The position numbers were made by a program, and so were the translations under genes. A DNA stretch of 7,792 bases from an uncultured Lachnospiraceae bacterium (GTDB taxonomy: Bacteria; Bacillota; Clostridia; Lachnospirales; Lachnospiraceae). Positions 6,264 through 7,792 of this stretch are shown one piece after another. The stretch covers positions 1-7,792 of the forward strand of contig CAMNBW010000065.1 of NCBI GenBank assembly GCA_946533525.1, read 5' to 3'. The notes under the pieces are model-generated. The model saw nothing but the letters and a program-made list of their open reading frames with translations. It ran no database searches and had not been told where the DNA came from. The stretch's first letter is position 1; every line of letters starts with the position of its first letter.

Positions 6264-7511
6264 TCAGACTGAAGCACTGTTTAAATATTTTTCCTGCTCC
6301 GGTGTCAGAACGTCGATCTTCTTCCCAAGGAAATCAAGCTTACGAACCGCAACATCCATATCGACCTCTTCGGGGACATCGATAAGCTTCTCTTTAAGCT
6401 CGCTGCCGTGCTCAATAAGATATTTTGCGGAAAGAGCCTGAATTGCAAAGGACATATCCATGATCTCCGCGGGATGTCCGTCTGCACATGCAAGATTTAC
6501 GAGCCTGCCTTCGCCTAAAACATAGAGCGTCTGCCCTGAAGGGATCTTATATCCGATTATGTTGTCCCTCATCTGAACTGTCTCAGTGGCGATCTCCCGC
6601 AGCCTCTTCATATCTATCTCGCAGTCGAAATGACCCGCGTTGCAGAGAATAACCCCATCCTTCATCACTGCAAAATCCTCTTCATCGATGACCTTGTCGC
6701 AGCCCGTAACCGTAACAAAGAAATCTCCGACCTTTGCAGCCTCGTTCATGGGCATAACGTCGAAGCCGTCCATAATAGCCTCTATGGCCTTAACAGGGTC
6801 TATTTCCGTAACGATGACCCTTGCTCCAAGCCCCTTTGCCCTCATTGCCGTTCCTTTTCCGCACCAGCCATATCCGGCGACAACAACGATCTTTCCGGCA
6901 ACGATGAGGTTTGTCGTACGATTGATGCCATCCCATACAGACTGACCCGTACCGTACCTGTTATCAAAGAAATGCTTCATCTGCGCGTTATTTACTCTTA
7001 CCATCGGAAAACCGAGGGTTCCCTCCCGGTTCATGGCCTCAAGCCGCAGAATACCTGTCGTAGTCTCCTCGCACCCGCCGATAACCTGCGGTATAAGCTC
7101 TTTGAATTCGGTATGGATCATGTTCACCAGATCTCCGCCGTCATCAATGATGATGTTCGGGCCGACAGACAACACTGCCCTTATATGATTATTATATTCC
7201 TCGTCCGTAGTTCCGTGCCATGCGTGAACCTCGAGTCCTTCATCCACCAGGGCCGCCGCAACATCATCCTGGGTAGAAAGCGGATTGGAGCCCGTTACAT
7301 ACATTTCCGCTCCTCCGGCGGCAAGTGTCAGGCAGAGGTAAGCCGTCTTAGCTTCCAGATGAACCGACAGCGCAATCTTTTTCCCGGCAAAGGGCTTTGT
7401 TTTTTCAAATTCATCATGTAAGGTCCTAAGAAGAGGACAATTCCTCCTGACCCATTCTATTTTTCTCTTTCCGGAAGGTGCCAGTGTTATATCCTTTATT
7501 TCGCTAGCCAT
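6264..7511 (-). CDS. ahcY: Adenosylhomocysteinase, short Thermotoga/archaeal-type (possible S-inosylhomocysteine hydrolase)
   Basis: NAD-dependent hydrolase that splits S-adenosylhomocysteine into adenosine and homocysteine, relieving product inhibition of methyltransferases; cytoplasmic. The 415-residue protein has the family landmarks: H51 in SVHLEAKTAYL, DDGGD at 123-127, EETTTG at 148-153, K179 and D183 in the MKHFFDNRYGTGQS region, the NAD Rossmann loop GYGWCGKG at 213-220, H294 in NAGHFD, and H346 in DGHPAEIMDMSF. From memory it is close to the Thermotoga maritima protein along its whole length. Two differences from the human/bacterial canonical enzyme stand out: K55 replaces the purine-contacting Glu/Gln, and the C-terminal KPDHYRY tail that donates NAD-binding Lys and Tyr is absent, as in Thermotoga. 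The first point leaves open that the natural substrate is S-inosylhomocysteine, as reported for a Methanocaldococcus homologue. An AAGGAG ribosome binding site precedes the start. It has no co-directional partner in the window and is convergent with rubrerythrin. Confidence 0.93.
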   Translation of the reverse strand: MASEIKDITLAPSGKRKIEWVRRNCPLLRTLHDEFEKTKPFAGKKIALSVHLEAKTAYLCLTLAAGGAEMYVTGSNPLSTQDDVAAALVDEGLEVHAWHGTTDEEYNNHIRAVLSVGPNIIIDDGGDLVNMIHTEFKELIPQVIGGCEETTTGILRLEAMNREGTLGFPMVRVNNAQMKHFFDNRYGTGQSVWDGINRTTNLIVAGKIVVVAGYGWCGKGTAMRAKGLGARVIVTEIDPVKAIEAIMDGFDVMPMNEAAKVGDFFVTVTGCDKVIDEEDFAVMKDGVILCNAGHFDCEIDMKRLREIATETVQMRDNIIGYKIPSGQTLYVLGEGRLVNLACADGHPAEIMDMSFAIQALSAKYLIEHGSELKEKLIDVPEEVDMDVAVRKLDFLGKKIDVLTPEQEKYLNSASV

Positions 7512-7529
7512 TCTTTCTCCTTATGAATA

Positions 7530-7542
7530 ATTGTATTTTATA
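7530..7542 (-). promoter_or_regulatory. Weak candidate -10 region for the hydrolase gene
   Basis: Reading the minus strand, TATAAA (7542 down to 7537) and TACAAT (7535 down to 7530) lie in the short AT-rich gap between the upstream terminator and the start codon. Neither has a recognisable -35 at normal spacing because the terminator stem occupies that position, and TACAAT is too near the ribosome binding site. Read-through of the upstream terminator is the alternative. No SAM or SAH riboswitch fits in this 45-bp gap. Confidence 0.25.
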
Positions 7543-7547
7543 TTAAT

Positions 7548-7583
7548 GGTAAAAATAAAGGCGGGCTATAATAGCCCGCCTTT
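7548..7583 (-). terminator. Rho-independent terminator for the partial gene at the right edge
   Basis: A perfect 12-bp stem (AAAGGCGGGCTA paired with TAGCCCGCCTTT at 7557-7583, three-base loop) is followed on the minus strand by TTTATTTTTACC, a good U tract. It begins 23 bases after the stop codon of the gene entering from the right, so it ends that transcript just before the hydrolase gene. The plus-strand side has no T-run beyond the stem. Confidence 0.9.
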
Positions 7584-7606
7584 AAAATTGTCTTGCAAGT
7601 TTCTAT

Positions 7607-7792
7607 TTAGAAGCTCTTGAGATATGCATTAACTAACTTCTGAAGCTCTGCTCTCTCAGCCTTGATAGCGGCTTCCTGTGCAAGGATCTGAGCACGTCTT
7701 GCCTGGTATGCACTCTGATATGCATCGTATCTGGCCTGACCTGCTGCTCTCTCTGCGAGACCCTTAGCTATCTGACCCTGCTGGAATGCTGC
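7607..7792 (-). CDS. C-terminal 61 residues of an Ala/Gln-rich, coiled-coil-like protein (partial)
   Basis: The minus strand is open from the right edge to a TAA at 7607-7609 and reads AAFQQGQIAKGLAERAAGQA at its first 20 visible residues, then RYDAYQSAYQARRAQILAQE, ending in QKLVNAYLKSF. It is dominated by Ala, Gln, Arg, Lys and Glu with no Pro or Cys and only two Gly, which predicts one long helix or coiled coil. The start lies outside the window, so total length and any N-terminal domain are unknown. Codons are strongly biased toward a few synonyms (GCA/GCT for Ala, CAG for Gln, AAG over AAA), and a strong terminator follows closely; both fit a well-expressed gene. I do not recognise the family and assign no function. 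Confidence 0.75.
   Translation of the reverse strand, partial: AAFQQGQIAKGLAERAAGQARYDAYQSAYQARRAQILAQEAAIKAERAELQKLVNAYLKSF

Noticed and set aside
6630..7421. Long plus-strand open frame of 263 codons
   Set aside because: Lies entirely antisense inside the clearly recognised hydrolase gene; its translation has no family motif and it is explained by codon structure of the opposite strand.
7512..7556. Possible SAM or SAH riboswitch before the hydrolase gene
   Set aside because: The gap of 45 AT-rich bases between start codon and upstream terminator stem is too short and lacks the conserved core helices.

Overview
The window reads as ordinary chromosomal DNA from an anaerobic, low-to-mid GC Gram-positive bacterium of class Clostridia, most plausibly a Lachnospiraceae-like lineage. 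The signs are a reverse rubrerythrin (rubredoxin domain first), a short prolyl-tRNA synthetase of the archaeal/eukaryotic type, a short Thermotoga/archaeal-type adenosylhomocysteinase, strong AGGAGG-type ribosome binding sites, free use of ATA and AGA codons, and an AT-rich divergent promoter region. The taxon is inferred from gene types only. I see no mobile element, CRISPR array, rRNA or tRNA.

Layout. Bases 1-5401 hold six genes on the minus strand. In transcription order they are a two-gene sensor/regulator system (histidine kinase, then OmpR/PhoB-type response regulator), a NYN-domain putative RNase with a C-terminal LOTUS/OST-HTH domain, an RluA-family pseudouridine synthase, prolyl-tRNA synthetase (proS), and acetate kinase (ackA), whose C-terminal half runs off the left edge. 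The gaps are 13, 18, 1, 40 and 36 bp with no recognisable terminator, so the six could be one transcript. Bases 5402-5619 are an AT-rich divergent intergenic region with a candidate promoter and a perfect 12-bp palindrome. Bases 5620-6159 (plus strand) encode the reverse rubrerythrin, followed by a strong hairpin terminator. Bases 6264-7511 (minus strand) encode the adenosylhomocysteinase, convergent with rubrerythrin. A 12-bp-stem hairpin at 7557-7583 separates it from the C-terminal end of an Ala/Gln-rich, coiled-coil-like minus-strand protein that enters from the right edge.

How the genes may work together. The left cluster joins signalling, RNA modification or turnover, tRNA charging and acetate/acetyl-phosphate metabolism. 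Apart from the kinase/regulator pair, any functional link is inference from spacing. The rubrerythrin gene is a peroxide-defence unit with its own promoter region and terminator. The hydrolase belongs to S-adenosylmethionine recycling; a Lys where the canonical enzyme has a purine-contacting Glu/Gln makes its true substrate (S-adenosyl- versus S-inosylhomocysteine) an open question. I found no clearly undescribed system; the items worth a second look are the hydrolase active site, the NYN-LOTUS gene inside a translation-related cluster, and the palindrome in the divergent promoter.
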